Origin: Cloacibacterium sp047601505
GTDB taxonomy: Bacteria > Bacteroidota > Bacteroidia > Flavobacteriales > Weeksellaceae
Length of the DNA stretch: 64,000 nt
Reading direction: 5' to 3'
NCBI RefSeq assembly: GCF_047601505.1
Contig: NZ_JASGJD010000001.1
Span: forward strand, 3,469,805-3,533,804
Position 1 is the first letter of the stretch; each line of letters begins with the position of its first letter. A model generated the notes under the pieces. The model had not been told where the DNA came from. It saw only the letters and a program-made list of their open reading frames with translations, and did no database searches. Of the stretch, positions 7,026 through 16,537 are shown one piece after another. The translations under genes and the position numbers were made by a program.

Positions 7026-10000
7026 ATGATAACTACAAACTATACAATTTATCTGAAAAAACAGATAATGTTGCTTATTTTGCTAATAAGCGGATTTGTT
7101 TTTTCTCAAACAATTTTCAATGAAGATTTTGGGACGAGCCAAAGCCCTACATCATCCAATGACTACGGCAGAAAAACCTCTCCCTACATGCCATCTGGTA
7201 GTTTTACTTACGGAACTTCCAAAGCAAATTCATCAACTTATGCAATTAATAACATTGACAATGACCATTACGCTGTTGTAGCACCAGAATTTATTTATTC
7301 GGGCGTTGCTACTGGCTATTATTTTTGGACATTACCATCTCCAGGAGCAACAGGAATTACTGGAGCTCCCAAGCCATACACTGAAGATCATACAACTGGT
7401 GACACCAACGGTGCAGTGATGGTTGTAAATGCTGGCAGCACCTTGAATAGCTTTTACCAAAGAAATGTAAATCTTGAAAAAGGCTCATGTTACAGATTAA
7501 GCTTCTGGGTTTATCTCGTAAATGCAAGTTCTCAAGTTGGCGTTGAAATAAAAGATGTATCCTCTAATGCTGTATTACAATCATATTCTACCGCTTTTTT
7601 ATCTACAGAAGCTACATGGACACAATATACTATTGATTTCAAAATGCCTACAACATGTACCAGCTCAGATATTAAAATTGCTTTAAAAAATATTTATAGT
7701 AACAATTCAGGAAATGATTATTTTATAGACGATATTAAACTAGAAAAACTTTCAACCTGCACCGCTACAGCTATTAGCTCTTGCCCAACAGGTAAAGATA
7801 CTGATGGAGACGGTATTGCGGATGACGTTGATTTAGATAGTGATAACGATGGTATTTTAGACAGTGTAGAAAAAAATACTTGTTCTACAGCAAGTAAAAT
7901 GGAAGGAACTCCTATATATATAAATGATTTTGGGACAGGAACAGGTACAGCATCCGACACCAATGTTATTGGACATATATACACAACAGGTGATGCTGGA
8001 GATGGATATTATAATCTGAGAACTTCTGGAACCACAGGAGTAACTTATACGAGAACTGATCTTACTGGAAATAAAGATGCTGGAAACCCTACCATTAGCA
8101 GTGGATCAACTAATGGAAGATATTTAATGATTAATATAGATTCTCCTAACTATAATAATAAAGCAATATATAGAGTTTCTGCAATTCCAACACAAATAGG
8201 ACAAGGTTATCGTTTTAGAATTGATATGGCAGGACTTGCTAATAATGATACTGATATTCCTAAACTTAAAATTGCTATTAAAGACGCTTCAAACACTACA
8301 GAACTAGCATCCGCAACATCAACATCAATAGGAATGGCAAATGATGATGTTTGGAGAAGACTAAATTTAGAATTTACGGCCACTACAAGTAGTGTTGTTC
8401 TAGAAATTATTAATCAGCAACCTAATGGTAGTAGCGGTAATGATGTTGGGATTGATAATATTGTATTTACACCTCTTTATTGTGATACTGATGGAGATGG
8501 AACCCCTAACTATTTAGATTTAGACTCAGATGGTGACGGTTGTCCTGATGCTGTTGAAGGTGGAGATAGCATTTCTCAATCTATGCTTGACGCTAACGGA
8601 AGAATAAATGTAGCTGCAGATGGAATTACTATACCAATTGTAGTAGATGCAAATGGAGTGCCTGTAATAACAAATACAGGAAGTACATACAATATAGATG
8701 GACAAGCGCAAGGACAAACTGTTGGGCAATCACAAACTAATAATCCTGCCGCTGTTGCAGGAACTGTCGCCACTAATCAGTCTATTTCTTCAGGAGCAAC
8801 TCCTTCTGCTTTAACTTTAACAGGTTCTACAGGGACAATACAGTGGCAGTCTTCTGCAAACAATGTAAGTTTTAATAATATTTCTGGTGCTACATCAGCA
8901 ACTTATTCACCAGGAGCATTAACAGCCACAACCTATTACAGAGCTGTTGTTAGCAGCGCTGGAGGGTGTCAAGTAAATAGCAATACGGTTACTATTACTG
9001 TAATTGCTCCTCTCGACACCGACGGAGATGGCATCCCTGACAATATTGACATTGACGACGACAACGATGGTATTACAGACTGTGATGAAAACCTATTAGG
9101 TACTAACGCTTCAGTTTCTAATGTCTTTTCTTTTGTTACCGCAGGAACTGCAATAGCAACAAGTAATAATGAAGTAAGATTAACTCAAGATACAGGATAT
9201 CAAGCAGGGCAAATATGGTCTGTAGGAAAAGTAGATTTTACAAAATCTTTTGTTTTAAGATTTGATGCTTATCTTGGAACCCATGATGATGGAGCAGATG
9301 GTATTGCAGCAGTTTTTCATAATTCTCCTCAAGGAGTAAATGCAACGGGAGCAACTGGCTCAGGAATAGGAGCAAATGGAATTGCAAATGGAATTGTATT
9401 AGAATTAGATACCTTCGACAATGGAACAAGTCTTGGAGATATATCTTCAGACCATGGTCAAATATGGGATTCTGACAACCAAACGTCAACCGGATTTTTA
9501 ACTACTGCTGTTGCTCTTCCTAATTTAGAAAATAGTACCTGGCATCCCATTGTTATTAACTGGAATGCTACCACCAAAACTATTTCTTATACCGTTGATG
9601 GAACTACTGCTGGAACTTATACTGGTGATTTGGTAACAAATTACTTTGCTGGAGCCAGTAAAGTTTATTTCGGATATTCCGCTTCAACAGGAGGCTCTAC
9701 CAATGAACAAAGAATAAGAATTAATTCTTTTTGCTCAGATTTACCTCTAGAAATGGATAACGACAACGATGGCATCCCTAATCAATTAGACACAGACTCG
9801 GATGGAGACGGATGTGCAGACGCTATAGAAGGTTCTGAAAATGTAACATACAGCCAAATTCACGCACTAGATTTACCAGTTAGCGACACTAATTATGCTT
9901 ACAGAGGTCAAATTAAAGTAAAATACGATGGAGTAACAACAGGTTCTCCTTCGCAAATCATCAGTACTTCTGCAGCAGCTAATGGAGTTCCTCAATTATT

Positions 10001-10484
10001 GAACAATGCAGGTAATAATCTAAATACAAGTACCAATCCTAGTAATTCGGTTGGTGTTATAGATAATACAGATGGTACAGCAGATGTAGGTCAAGGCATT
10101 GGAGCTTCTCAGGATAATACTGTTAATTCTTGTAAATGTTACAAAACTCCTTCTACAGATGGAAATACCTATCCTACGCAACATGGTATTACTGCATTTA
10201 GTAGAGCGGGGGCAGATAATCAAAACTGGCCAATGGAGAGACAAAGCGGATGGACTGCTTTAGAAGCGAGCACAAAAGGATTTGTCATCAACAGAATGCC
10301 AGTAAGTACTTCTGGAGGAAATATTGGAGAACCAGTAGATGGAAGCAATAATGCAGTAATCACTTCTCCAATCGCAGGAATGATGTTTTATGACACCACA
10401 AATGACTGTCTGAAAATAAATGTTGATGGTACAAGAAGTGGATGGAAATGCTTTAACAAACAAACTTGTCCTGATGAAAACTAA
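7026..10484 (+). CDS. Large secreted lectin/TSP3-repeat adhesin-like protein
   Basis: The 1152-residue protein opens with a signal peptide (LKKQIMLLILLISGFVFSQ). Two carbohydrate-binding-like beta-sandwich segments follow (about residues 120-245 and 290-485). Four calcium-binding TSP3-type clusters of DTDGDG/DSDNDG lie near residues 257, 487, 663 and 908. An Ig-like segment (about 575-660) ends CQVNSNTVTITV, and a legume-type bacterial lectin domain spans about 693-905 (FDAYLGTHDDGADGIAAVFH, GIVLELDTFDN). The C-terminus has a PIAGMMFYDTTNDCLKI segment, also found in the next gene. No clear type IX secretion tail is visible. A role in adhesion or glycan binding at the cell surface is inferred. 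An alternative start is the Met at residue 15. Confidence 0.8.
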   Translation: MITTNYTIYLKKQIMLLILLISGFVFSQTIFNEDFGTSQSPTSSNDYGRKTSPYMPSGSFTYGTSKANSSTYAINNIDNDHYAVVAPEFIYSGVATGYYFWTLPSPGATGITGAPKPYTEDHTTGDTNGAVMVVNAGSTLNSFYQRNVNLEKGSCYRLSFWVYLVNASSQVGVEIKDVSSNAVLQSYSTAFLSTEATWTQYTIDFKMPTTCTSSDIKIALKNIYSNNSGNDYFIDDIKLEKLSTCTATAISSCPTGKDTDGDGIADDVDLDSDNDGILDSVEKNTCSTASKMEGTPIYINDFGTGTGTASDTNVIGHIYTTGDAGDGYYNLRTSGTTGVTYTRTDLTGNKDAGNPTISSGSTNGRYLMINIDSPNYNNKAIYRVSAIPTQIGQGYRFRIDMAGLANNDTDIPKLKIAIKDASNTTELASATSTSIGMANDDVWRRLNLEFTATTSSVVLEIINQQPNGSSGNDVGIDNIVFTPLYCDTDGDGTPNYLDLDSDGDGCPDAVEGGDSISQSMLDANGRINVAADGITIPIVVDANGVPVITNTGSTYNIDGQAQGQTVGQSQTNNPAAVAGTVATNQSISSGATPSALTLTGSTGTIQWQSSANNVSFNNISGATSATYSPGALTATTYYRAVVSSAGGCQVNSNTVTITVIAPLDTDGDGIPDNIDIDDDNDGITDCDENLLGTNASVSNVFSFVTAGTAIATSNNEVRLTQDTGYQAGQIWSVGKVDFTKSFVLRFDAYLGTHDDGADGIAAVFHNSPQGVNATGATGSGIGANGIANGIVLELDTFDNGTSLGDISSDHGQIWDSDNQTSTGFLTTAVALPNLENSTWHPIVINWNATTKTISYTVDGTTAGTYTGDLVTNYFAGASKVYFGYSASTGGSTNEQRIRINSFCSDLPLEMDNDNDGIPNQLDTDSDGDGCADAIEGSENVTYSQIHALDLPVSDTNYAYRGQIKVKYDGVTTGSPSQIISTSAAANGVPQLLNNAGNNLNTSTNPSNSVGVIDNTDGTADVGQGIGASQDNTVNSCKCYKTPSTDGNTYPTQHGITAFSRAGADNQNWPMERQSGWTALEASTKGFVINRMPVSTSGGNIGEPVDGSNNAVITSPIAGMMFYDTTNDCLKINVDGTRSGWKCFNKQTCPDEN

Positions 10485-10506
10485 AACCTCAATTAAAAGA
10501 AAAGTT

Positions 10507-11076
10507 ATGAACACTAAATATTTTTCAACTTTATCATTATTAATTTCAACACTAGCATTCTCTCAGGTAGCTATTGGTAAATCTAACATTTCAAATACAA
10601 ATGTATCTTTAGAATTTGGGACAGGAAACAAAGGCGTCATTTTACCTTGGGCTACTAATTCAACAGGGGTTTCTCTTCCTGCTTCTGGAAATAAAAGTGG
10701 TACTCTAATTTTAGACGTAAACGATAAAAAAGTAAAACTCAGTAAAAATGATGGTACTTGGGCAGACCTTACCGTTCATAGCAACGAAAAACCTGCAACT
10801 AGTGGCAATACTGCAATTGATAATTCATTGCAGACCAATGCGTCTTTTCTAGAAAAAAGCACTGCCAAAACAATGATTGGAGGTGATCCTAACACAGATA
10901 CTACGCCTGGTATTTTAGTTTTAGCAGACACCAATAAAGCAATGATTCCACCATTAGTGACAGATCCCGCTACTAACATCAAAAATCCAGCTCCTGGCAT
11001 GATGGTTTACGACCCTACAAAAAAACTGTTTGCCGTATATAATGGAACAATTTGGTCTTATTGGAGACAACCTTAA
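10507..11076 (+). CDS. Small secreted protein with tail-fibre-like C-terminus
   Basis: I set the start at ATG 10507 (189 residues) because MNTKYFSTLSLLISTLAFSQ is a normal signal peptide; the longer frame overlaps the previous gene. The mature part has two segments of the type GNKGVILPW and NPAPGMMVYDPTKKLFAVYN. This last motif is shared with the end of the preceding 1152-residue protein and resembles end domains common in flavobacterial surface proteins. The gene begins 22 nt after its neighbour and is followed by a strong terminator, so the three genes 6319-11076 probably form one unit. Function unknown. Confidence 0.7.
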   Translation: MNTKYFSTLSLLISTLAFSQVAIGKSNISNTNVSLEFGTGNKGVILPWATNSTGVSLPASGNKSGTLILDVNDKKVKLSKNDGTWADLTVHSNEKPATSGNTAIDNSLQTNASFLEKSTAKTMIGGDPNTDTTPGILVLADTNKAMIPPLVTDPATNIKNPAPGMMVYDPTKKLFAVYNGTIWSYWRQP

Positions 11077-11102
11077 CGAATAACTTGTCTTATTTTTTTA
11101 CA

Positions 11103-11134
11103 AGACTGCCTCAAAAAGGCAGTCTCTTTTTTTA
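11103..11134 (+). terminator. Rho-independent terminator of the secreted-protein cluster
   Basis: AGACTGCC at 11103-11110 pairs with GGCAGTCT at 11118-11125; a run of T follows. Confidence 0.85.
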
Positions 11135-11172
11135 GTTTTATAAAATTTTGTAACTTCACAAAAACAATTACA

Positions 11173-11670
11173 ATGAAAAATTTATTAAAAGTTATCTTGG
11201 TAGTCTTTATTATTCTACAATTTTTCAGAATAGATAAAACCAATCCGCCAGTTGATAAAAACATGGATTTCCTTACCATTAAGAAAACTCCAGAAAACGT
11301 GACGAAACTTATAAAAAGCGCTTGTTACGATTGCCACTCTAACGAAACAATATATCCTTGGTATTCTAACATACAACCTTTTGGCTGGTTCCTAAAAGAC
11401 CATATAGACGAAGGCAGAAGAGAATTAAATTTTTCTACCTTTGCAACTTATGAGCCAGCAAGACAAGCTCGAAAACTAAAAAAAACTGCAAGTGAAATAA
11501 AAGAAGGAGAAATGCCTTTAGAATCTTATATTTTGATACACAAAGATGCCAAACTTACTCCTCAGCAAAAAGAATTATTAGTTACCTATTTCAACACAAT
11601 GAAAGATGTAGCAATGATTACCAATAAAATCTCCGAAGAAGAATTAAAACCTAAAAAGACAAAACCTTGA
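11173..11670 (+). CDS. Haem-binding domain (cytochrome-c-like) protein
   Basis: The 165-residue protein has an N-terminal hydrophobic segment (LLKVILVVFIILQFF), then a single haem-attachment motif CYDCH near residue 55, followed by SNETIYPWYSNIQPFGWFL. This is the signature of the Haem_bd family of Bacteroidota, anchored or periplasmic monohaem proteins of unknown electron partner. Its TGA stop overlaps the TTG start of the next gene, so the two are probably translationally coupled. Confidence 0.85.
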   Translation: MKNLLKVILVVFIILQFFRIDKTNPPVDKNMDFLTIKKTPENVTKLIKSACYDCHSNETIYPWYSNIQPFGWFLKDHIDEGRRELNFSTFATYEPARQARKLKKTASEIKEGEMPLESYILIHKDAKLTPQQKELLVTYFNTMKDVAMITNKISEEELKPKKTKP

Positions 11671-12071
11671 TTTCAAAAGAAAAATATTATATCTTTTATG
11701 ACGGAGACTGCGGTTTCTGTAATTTTTGGGTACAATGGATTCTTAAAAACGACAAAAAAGACAATTTCCTTTTTGTAGCTCTACAAAGTAATTTCGGGCA
11801 AATTTTTTTGAAAGAAAGAGGTCTTGAAACCAATCATTTTAACACAATTTATCTTTGGAAACCAAATATTTTCTATCTTATTAAATCTGATGCTATTTTG
11901 GAAATCGCAAAAATTATTGGAGGGAAATATTCGGTATTAAGTGCTTTCAAAATATTTCCAAGATTTTTCCGAAACTTCTGCTACAACACCATTTCTAAAA
12001 ACAGAACAAAAATAATGGCTCAATCTTGCCTCTTGCCAACTTCAGAAGAAAAGAAAAAATTTATCAATTAA
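11667..12071 (+). CDS. Thiol-disulfide oxidoreductase, DCC family (DUF393)
   Basis: The 134-residue protein carries the diagnostic DGDCGFC motif at about residue 12 (D-x-x-C-x-x-C) with the family continuation FLFVALQS. DCC proteins are predicted small thioredoxin-like oxidoreductases; substrates are unknown. The start is a TTG at 11667 that overlaps the stop of the haem-binding gene by four bases. No ATG lies between it and the DCC motif, so an alternative start is unlikely. Pairing with a haem protein suggests a shared redox role, which is inference. Confidence 0.85.
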   Translation: MISKEKYYIFYDGDCGFCNFWVQWILKNDKKDNFLFVALQSNFGQIFLKERGLETNHFNTIYLWKPNIFYLIKSDAILEIAKIIGGKYSVLSAFKIFPRFFRNFCYNTISKNRTKIMAQSCLLPTSEEKKKFIN

Positions 12072-12165
12072 ATTCATTTTTAATTACTTAGCTCTTAAAA
12101 AATTAACTTTAATAAAGAAATTTCAACAAAAAAGAATTATCTTACGCTTCTAAAATTCTAATTAT

Positions 12166-12173
12166 TATCTTTG
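12166..12173 (+). promoter_or_regulatory. -7 box (TATCTTTG) before the DUF4290-murA operon
   Basis: A perfect TAnnTTTG match ends 7 nt before the ATG at 12180. If used, transcription would begin at or very near the start codon. No clear -33 TTG. Confidence 0.45.
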
Positions 12174-12179
12174 CAAACT

Positions 12180-12806
12180 ATGGAATATAATACAGATAGA
12201 ACCCAGCTTCTAATGCCAGAATATGGCAGAAATATTCAGCAATTGGTAGAACATTGCAAAAGCCTTACCGATAGACAAGCCAGAAACGAAATGGCAATGG
12301 CTATTGTAGAATTTATTGGGCAAAGAAACCCGCACCTTAGAGACGAAGAAAATTACAATCATAAACTTTGGGATCATTTATATATTTTGGCAAATTACGA
12401 TTTGGATGTAGATTCTCCTTTTCCTTTTCCTACAAGAGAAGAAATTGCTCAAAAACCCAAAAAAATGGATTATCCATCTTTTGATAATGATTATAAATTC
12501 TACGGAAAAAGTATTCTTCAACTTATAGAAAAAGCAATTGAACTAGAAGAAGGTGAAGAGAAAGAAGCTCTGATAGAAGTAATTGCCAACAACATGAAAA
12601 AATCTTACAATGTGTACAATAAAGAACACGTGCAAGATGTGGTAATTTTCCGTCATTTGAAAGAACTTTCTCAGAACAGATTAGACCTTACAGGAATTGA
12701 TTCTCTAGAAAAAAGCAGAATCTATCACACCAATAATAAAAACAAAAATCAAAAAAACAATCCTAAAAAACGTTTCAACAATCATAATAAAACCCGAAAG
12801 AGATAA
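12180..12806 (+). CDS. DUF4290 domain-containing protein
   Basis: The start is taken at ATG 12180 (208 residues, MEYNTDRTQLLMPEYGRNI) rather than the TTG nine bases upstream, because conserved sequence begins with this Met. The conserved body (YGRNIQQLVEHCKSLTDRQ, NPHLRDEENYNHKLWDHLYI) is that of DUF4290, a Bacteroidota family of unknown function that commonly sits directly before murA. The C-terminus is a basic Lys/Asn-rich tail, possibly nucleic-acid binding. Its stop overlaps the murA ATG (TAATG), so the two are coupled. Confidence 0.85.
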   Translation: MEYNTDRTQLLMPEYGRNIQQLVEHCKSLTDRQARNEMAMAIVEFIGQRNPHLRDEENYNHKLWDHLYILANYDLDVDSPFPFPTREEIAQKPKKMDYPSFDNDYKFYGKSILQLIEKAIELEEGEEKEALIEVIANNMKKSYNVYNKEHVQDVVIFRHLKELSQNRLDLTGIDSLEKSRIYHTNNKNKNQKNNPKKRFNNHNKTRKR

Positions 12807-14119
12807 TGAGCGAAGCATTCCAAATAAGAGGAGGAAAACAACTACACGGTGAGATAAAACCGCAAGGCGCAAAAAACGAAGCGCTACAAATTTTATGTGC
12901 AGTTTTACTTACTGGCGACGAAATTAGAATTAAAAACATTCCTGATATACACGATGTAAATCGTTTGATAGAAATTTTAGGAGATTTCGGGGTAAAAATC
13001 ACCAAAAACGGTCATGGAGATTACACCTTCAAAGCAGACGATGTAAATTTCGATTACATTAAATCTAAAGAATTTAAAAAAGATGGCGCCAGATTGCGTG
13101 GCTCTATCATGATTCTTGGTCCAATGCTAGCGCGTTTCGGTGAAGCTTATATGCCAACTCCAGGCGGAGACAAAATAGGAAGAAGAAGATTAGATACTCA
13201 TTTTCAAGGCTTTGTAGAATTGGGCGCAGAATTTCATTATGATGAGGAAGAATATTTCTATTCTTTAAAAGCAAAAGAATTAAGAGGAAAATTTATTCTA
13301 TTAGAAGAAGCTTCTGTTACCGGAACTGCCAACATTATTATGGCTGCCGTTCTAGCCAAAGGAAAAACCAGAATTTATAACGCCGCTTGCGAACCATATC
13401 TACAACAATTATGCAGAATGCTCAACAGAATGGGCGCAAAAATAGAAGGGATTGGTTCAAATCTATTAACTATTGAAGGAGTTTCTCAACTTCATGGTAC
13501 AGAACACACCATGCTTCCAGACATGGTAGAAATTGGTTCTTGGATTGGTCTTGCAGCAATGACGAAATCTGAAATGACTATTAAAAATGTCGCTTGGAAT
13601 CAACTTGGGATTATCCCAAACGTTTTCAGAAAACTAGGAATTCAGCTAGAACAAAGTGGTGACGATATTTACATTCCTGCACAAGAACATTACAAAATTC
13701 AGAAATTTATAGACGGTTCTATTCTCACGGTTTCAGATGCACCTTGGCCAGGATTTACACCAGATTTGCTGTCAATTATTTTGGTAGTGGCAACTCAGGC
13801 AAAAGGAACAGTTCTTGTTCACCAAAAAATGTTCGAATCTCGATTATTTTTCGTGGATAAATTAATTGATATGGGCGCTCAGATTATTTTGTGTGATCCG
13901 CATAGAGCAACGGTAGTTGGGCTTAACCACGAATATCCGTTACGAGGAACTAATCTTACTTCACCAGACATTAGAGCTGGTAATGCATTATTAATTGCTG
14001 CACTTTCTGCCGAAGGAAAATCTATTATTCACAATATTGAACAAATAGACAGAGGTTACGAAAATATTGATGGAAGACTAAAAGCTCTTGGTGCTGATAT
14101 TGAGAGAATTCAGTTATAA
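12806..14119 (+). CDS. murA: UDP-N-acetylglucosamine 1-carboxyvinyltransferase
   Basis: The 437-residue enzyme transfers enolpyruvate from PEP to UDP-GlcNAc, the first committed step of peptidoglycan synthesis. The N-terminal KPQGAKNEALQILCA and the loop PTPGGDKIGRRRLDTH are typical. In the loop, the position of the catalytic Cys (PGGCxIG in E. coli, Cys115) is Asp. Asp variants are active in other bacteria and are known to be insensitive to fosfomycin. The gene overlaps DUF4290 by one base and is followed by a strong terminator. Confidence 0.97.
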   Translation: MSEAFQIRGGKQLHGEIKPQGAKNEALQILCAVLLTGDEIRIKNIPDIHDVNRLIEILGDFGVKITKNGHGDYTFKADDVNFDYIKSKEFKKDGARLRGSIMILGPMLARFGEAYMPTPGGDKIGRRRLDTHFQGFVELGAEFHYDEEEYFYSLKAKELRGKFILLEEASVTGTANIIMAAVLAKGKTRIYNAACEPYLQQLCRMLNRMGAKIEGIGSNLLTIEGVSQLHGTEHTMLPDMVEIGSWIGLAAMTKSEMTIKNVAWNQLGIIPNVFRKLGIQLEQSGDDIYIPAQEHYKIQKFIDGSILTVSDAPWPGFTPDLLSIILVVATQAKGTVLVHQKMFESRLFFVDKLIDMGAQIILCDPHRATVVGLNHEYPLRGTNLTSPDIRAGNALLIAALSAEGKSIIHNIEQIDRGYENIDGRLKALGADIERIQL

Positions 14120-14129
14120 AATTTTAAAC

Positions 14130-14157
14130 CGCAACTTTTTTTTGAGTTGCGTTTTTT
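14130..14157 (+). terminator. Terminator of murA
   Basis: CGCAACT at 14130-14136 pairs with AGTTGCG at 14145-14151, followed by six T. It touches the stop of the convergent DUF1801 gene. Confidence 0.8.
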
Positions 14158-14614
14158 ATTTCTTAACAAAAGCATTTTCATACATTTCAATCCACTGCTC
14201 GGGAGTAATTTTACTTGCTAACTCTCCTATTAATTGATACGGAATATCTTCTGGCTTTTTAAATCTCATACAAGATTTTCCCATATCCAATTTCTTTTTA
14301 GAATATTTCGGAAATTCTGAAACGAACCAATTCAACAATTTTTCGTCGGCATAAATTCCCATGTGATATATATTTATGGAGTTTTTTTGTGAAGCAATAT
14401 TCAAAAAAGGCAAAGGCAACTCTGGCGAACAGTGATAACCTTTTGGGTAAATGCTTTTCGGCACTACAAAACCAATCATTCCGTAACTCATTTCTTCCTC
14501 GAAACCTTTTGGGAGATTTTCAAAAATAATTTTCCTCAAATTTTCTATTGCTTCCTTTCTATCTTCGGGAAGTTGAGAAATATATTCTTGTATTGTATTA
14601 GCTTCTATTTTCAT
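14156..14614 (-). CDS. DUF1801 domain-containing protein
   Basis: The 152-residue protein has the YdhG/DUF1801 pattern: an N-terminal helix (YISQLPEDRKEAIENLRKII), then EEMSYGMIGFVVPK, and later GKSCMRFKKPEDIPYQLIGEL. It is a cytosolic family of unknown function with an iron-chaperone-like fold. It stands alone on the minus strand, convergent with murA and divergent from the aminotransferase. Confidence 0.8.
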   Translation of the reverse strand: MKIEANTIQEYISQLPEDRKEAIENLRKIIFENLPKGFEEEMSYGMIGFVVPKSIYPKGYHCSPELPLPFLNIASQKNSINIYHMGIYADEKLLNWFVSEFPKYSKKKLDMGKSCMRFKKPEDIPYQLIGELASKITPEQWIEMYENAFVKK

Positions 14615-14695
14615 ATTCGTAATTTTATTCGAATGTATGAAAAATTAAAACACCATATTATTTGTCCTATAAAATGCTGACAACAAAAAAATTAT

Positions 14696-14703
14696 TACTT
14701 TTG
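14696..14703 (+). promoter_or_regulatory. -7 box (TACTTTTG) of the aminotransferase gene
   Basis: The TAnnTTTG match ends 18 nt before the ATG at 14722; no clear -33 TTG. Confidence 0.4.
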
Positions 14704-14721
14704 TGAATCAAAATTTTTGCT

Positions 14722-15918
14722 ATGCCTAAAATATCAAACAGAGCAGTAAGTATGCCTGCTTCGCCAATTAGAAAATTAGTTCCTTATGCGTTAGCTGCAA
14801 AAGCTAAAGGCACAAAAGTATATCACTTAAATATTGGTCAACCAGATATTGAAACACCTAAAACTGCACTAGACGCACTTAAAAATATAGATTTAAAAGT
14901 TTTAGAATATGCTCTTTCTGAAGGGAATTTAGACTATAGAAAACAGCTTGAAAAATATTATCATTCTGTAGGTTTTACAGACCTTACTACAGATAATTTT
15001 ATTGTTACCAACGGAGGTTCTGAAGCACTAAATTTTGCCCTTTCTGTAGTTTGTGATAGTGGAGACGAAGTAATTATCCCAGAACCTTATTATGCAAATT
15101 ATAACGGTTTCACCAATGCAATTGGCGTAAAAGTAGTGGCTATTCCTTCTTCTATTGATACAGGTTTTGCCCTACCAAAAATTGAAGAATTTGAAAAAAA
15201 AATTACTGATAAAACAAAAGCAATCTTAATCTGTAATCCAGGAAATCCTACCGGATATCTTTATAATAGAGAAGAATTACAAAAATTAGCAGAAATTGCC
15301 CTTAAACATGATATTGTAATTATTTCTGATGAAGTTTACAGAGAATATGTTTATGATGGAGAGAAACAAATCTCGATGTTAGAATTCCCAGAACTGAAAG
15401 AAAATTGCATCATCATCGATTCAGAATCAAAAAGATATTCGATGTGCGGCGTTAGAATTGGTTTTTTGGTAACTCGTTCTCAATCGCTTCACAATGCTGC
15501 AATGTTGTTTGCACAAGCAAGACTTTCGCCAGTTTTAATTGGTCAAATTTTAGCAACAGCAGCTCATAACGATGATGCGGAATACATCAAATCTGTTCGA
15601 GAAGAATACACAAAACGTAGAAATCTTTTGGTTGAATTATTAAATGAAATTCCGGGTGTGAAATGTCCAAAACCAAAAGGAGCTTTCTATTGCGTAGCCG
15701 AACTTCCTGTAGAAGATGCAGACGATTTTGCACAATGGATGCTCGAAAGTTTTTCAGATAATGGCGAAACTGTAATGGTAGCACCTGCTTCTGGATTTTA
15801 TTCTCAGCCAGAATTGGGCAAAAAACAAGTTAGAATTGCCTACGTTCTGAAATCTGAAGATTTAAAACGAAGCGTAGAACTGCTGAAATTGGCTTTGGAG
15901 AAATACAATAACAAATAA
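14722..15918 (+). CDS. Class I pyridoxal-phosphate aminotransferase
   Basis: The 398-residue protein shows the fold-type I signature: the NPGNPTG loop (CNPGNPTGYLYN), the Asp/Tyr pair in ISDEVYREYVYDG, the Schiff-base Lys in SESKRYSMCGVRIG, and a C-terminal Arg in KKQVRIAYVL. It is closest in layout to bacterial aspartate or branched aromatic aminotransferases, but the exact amino-acid substrate cannot be read from motifs. It has its own -7 box and terminator, so it is probably monocistronic. Confidence 0.9.
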   Translation: MPKISNRAVSMPASPIRKLVPYALAAKAKGTKVYHLNIGQPDIETPKTALDALKNIDLKVLEYALSEGNLDYRKQLEKYYHSVGFTDLTTDNFIVTNGGSEALNFALSVVCDSGDEVIIPEPYYANYNGFTNAIGVKVVAIPSSIDTGFALPKIEEFEKKITDKTKAILICNPGNPTGYLYNREELQKLAEIALKHDIVIISDEVYREYVYDGEKQISMLEFPELKENCIIIDSESKRYSMCGVRIGFLVTRSQSLHNAAMLFAQARLSPVLIGQILATAAHNDDAEYIKSVREEYTKRRNLLVELLNEIPGVKCPKPKGAFYCVAELPVEDADDFAQWMLESFSDNGETVMVAPASGFYSQPELGKKQVRIAYVLKSEDLKRSVELLKLALEKYNNK

Positions 15919-15923
15919 TCTTA

Positions 15924-15947
15924 AAACGAACTTTGGTTCGTTTTTTT
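15924..15947 (+). terminator. Terminator of the aminotransferase gene
   Basis: AAACGAAC at 15924-15931 pairs with GTTCGTTT at 15936-15943, loop TTTG, followed by more T. Confidence 0.85.
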
Positions 15948-15972
15948 ATTTTAATTTTGAGAAAAACTTGCA

Positions 15973-16515
15973 ATGAATGAACAAGAATTAGAACAACTAA
16001 AATATCCAATCGGAAGATTCAAAAATCCCGAAAATTTCACTCCAGAATTTTTAGAAAATTGTATTTCTATTATTGAGAGTTTCCCCGAAAAATTTAAAAA
16101 AGAAGTCGATAATCTTTCAGAAAATCAATTAGATACACCTTACAGAGAAAACGGTTGGACAGTGAGACAAGTCGTGCATCATTGTGCAGACAGTCATATC
16201 AATAGTATCTTGCGTTTCAAATTGGCTTTAACAGAGGAAAAGCCAACTATAAAACCTTATTTTGAAGACAGATTTGCAGAATTATCAGACTCTAAAAACT
16301 TCCCAATCGAAGCTTCTTTGCTAATTTTAGAAGGAACGCACAAAAGATGGGTTGCCATTTTAAAATCTCTTTCCGAAGAAGATTTACAAAAAACGTTTAT
16401 CCATCCTGAACACAACAAAGAATTTACTTTAGAAACCAATATTGCAATCTACGCTTGGCATTGCGAACATCATTTAGCACATATTACTTCGCTTAAAAAG
16501 AGAATGATCTGGTAA
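15973..16515 (+). CDS. YfiT/DinB-type putative metal-dependent hydrolase
   Basis: The 180-residue protein begins LKYPIGRFKNPENFTPEFLE and carries His residues in GWTVRQVVHHCADSHIN and in AWHCEHHLAHI. These are the metal-binding His set of the YfiT family (DinB four-helix fold). B. subtilis relatives are linked to thiol (bacillithiol) transfer; the substrate here is not known. A TAATTTTG sequence at 15952-15959 may be its -7 box. Confidence 0.85.
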   Translation: MNEQELEQLKYPIGRFKNPENFTPEFLENCISIIESFPEKFKKEVDNLSENQLDTPYRENGWTVRQVVHHCADSHINSILRFKLALTEEKPTIKPYFEDRFAELSDSKNFPIEASLLILEGTHKRWVAILKSLSEEDLQKTFIHPEHNKEFTLETNIAIYAWHCEHHLAHITSLKKRMIW

Positions 16516-16537
16516 AAATATCCAATTACAATTTTTG

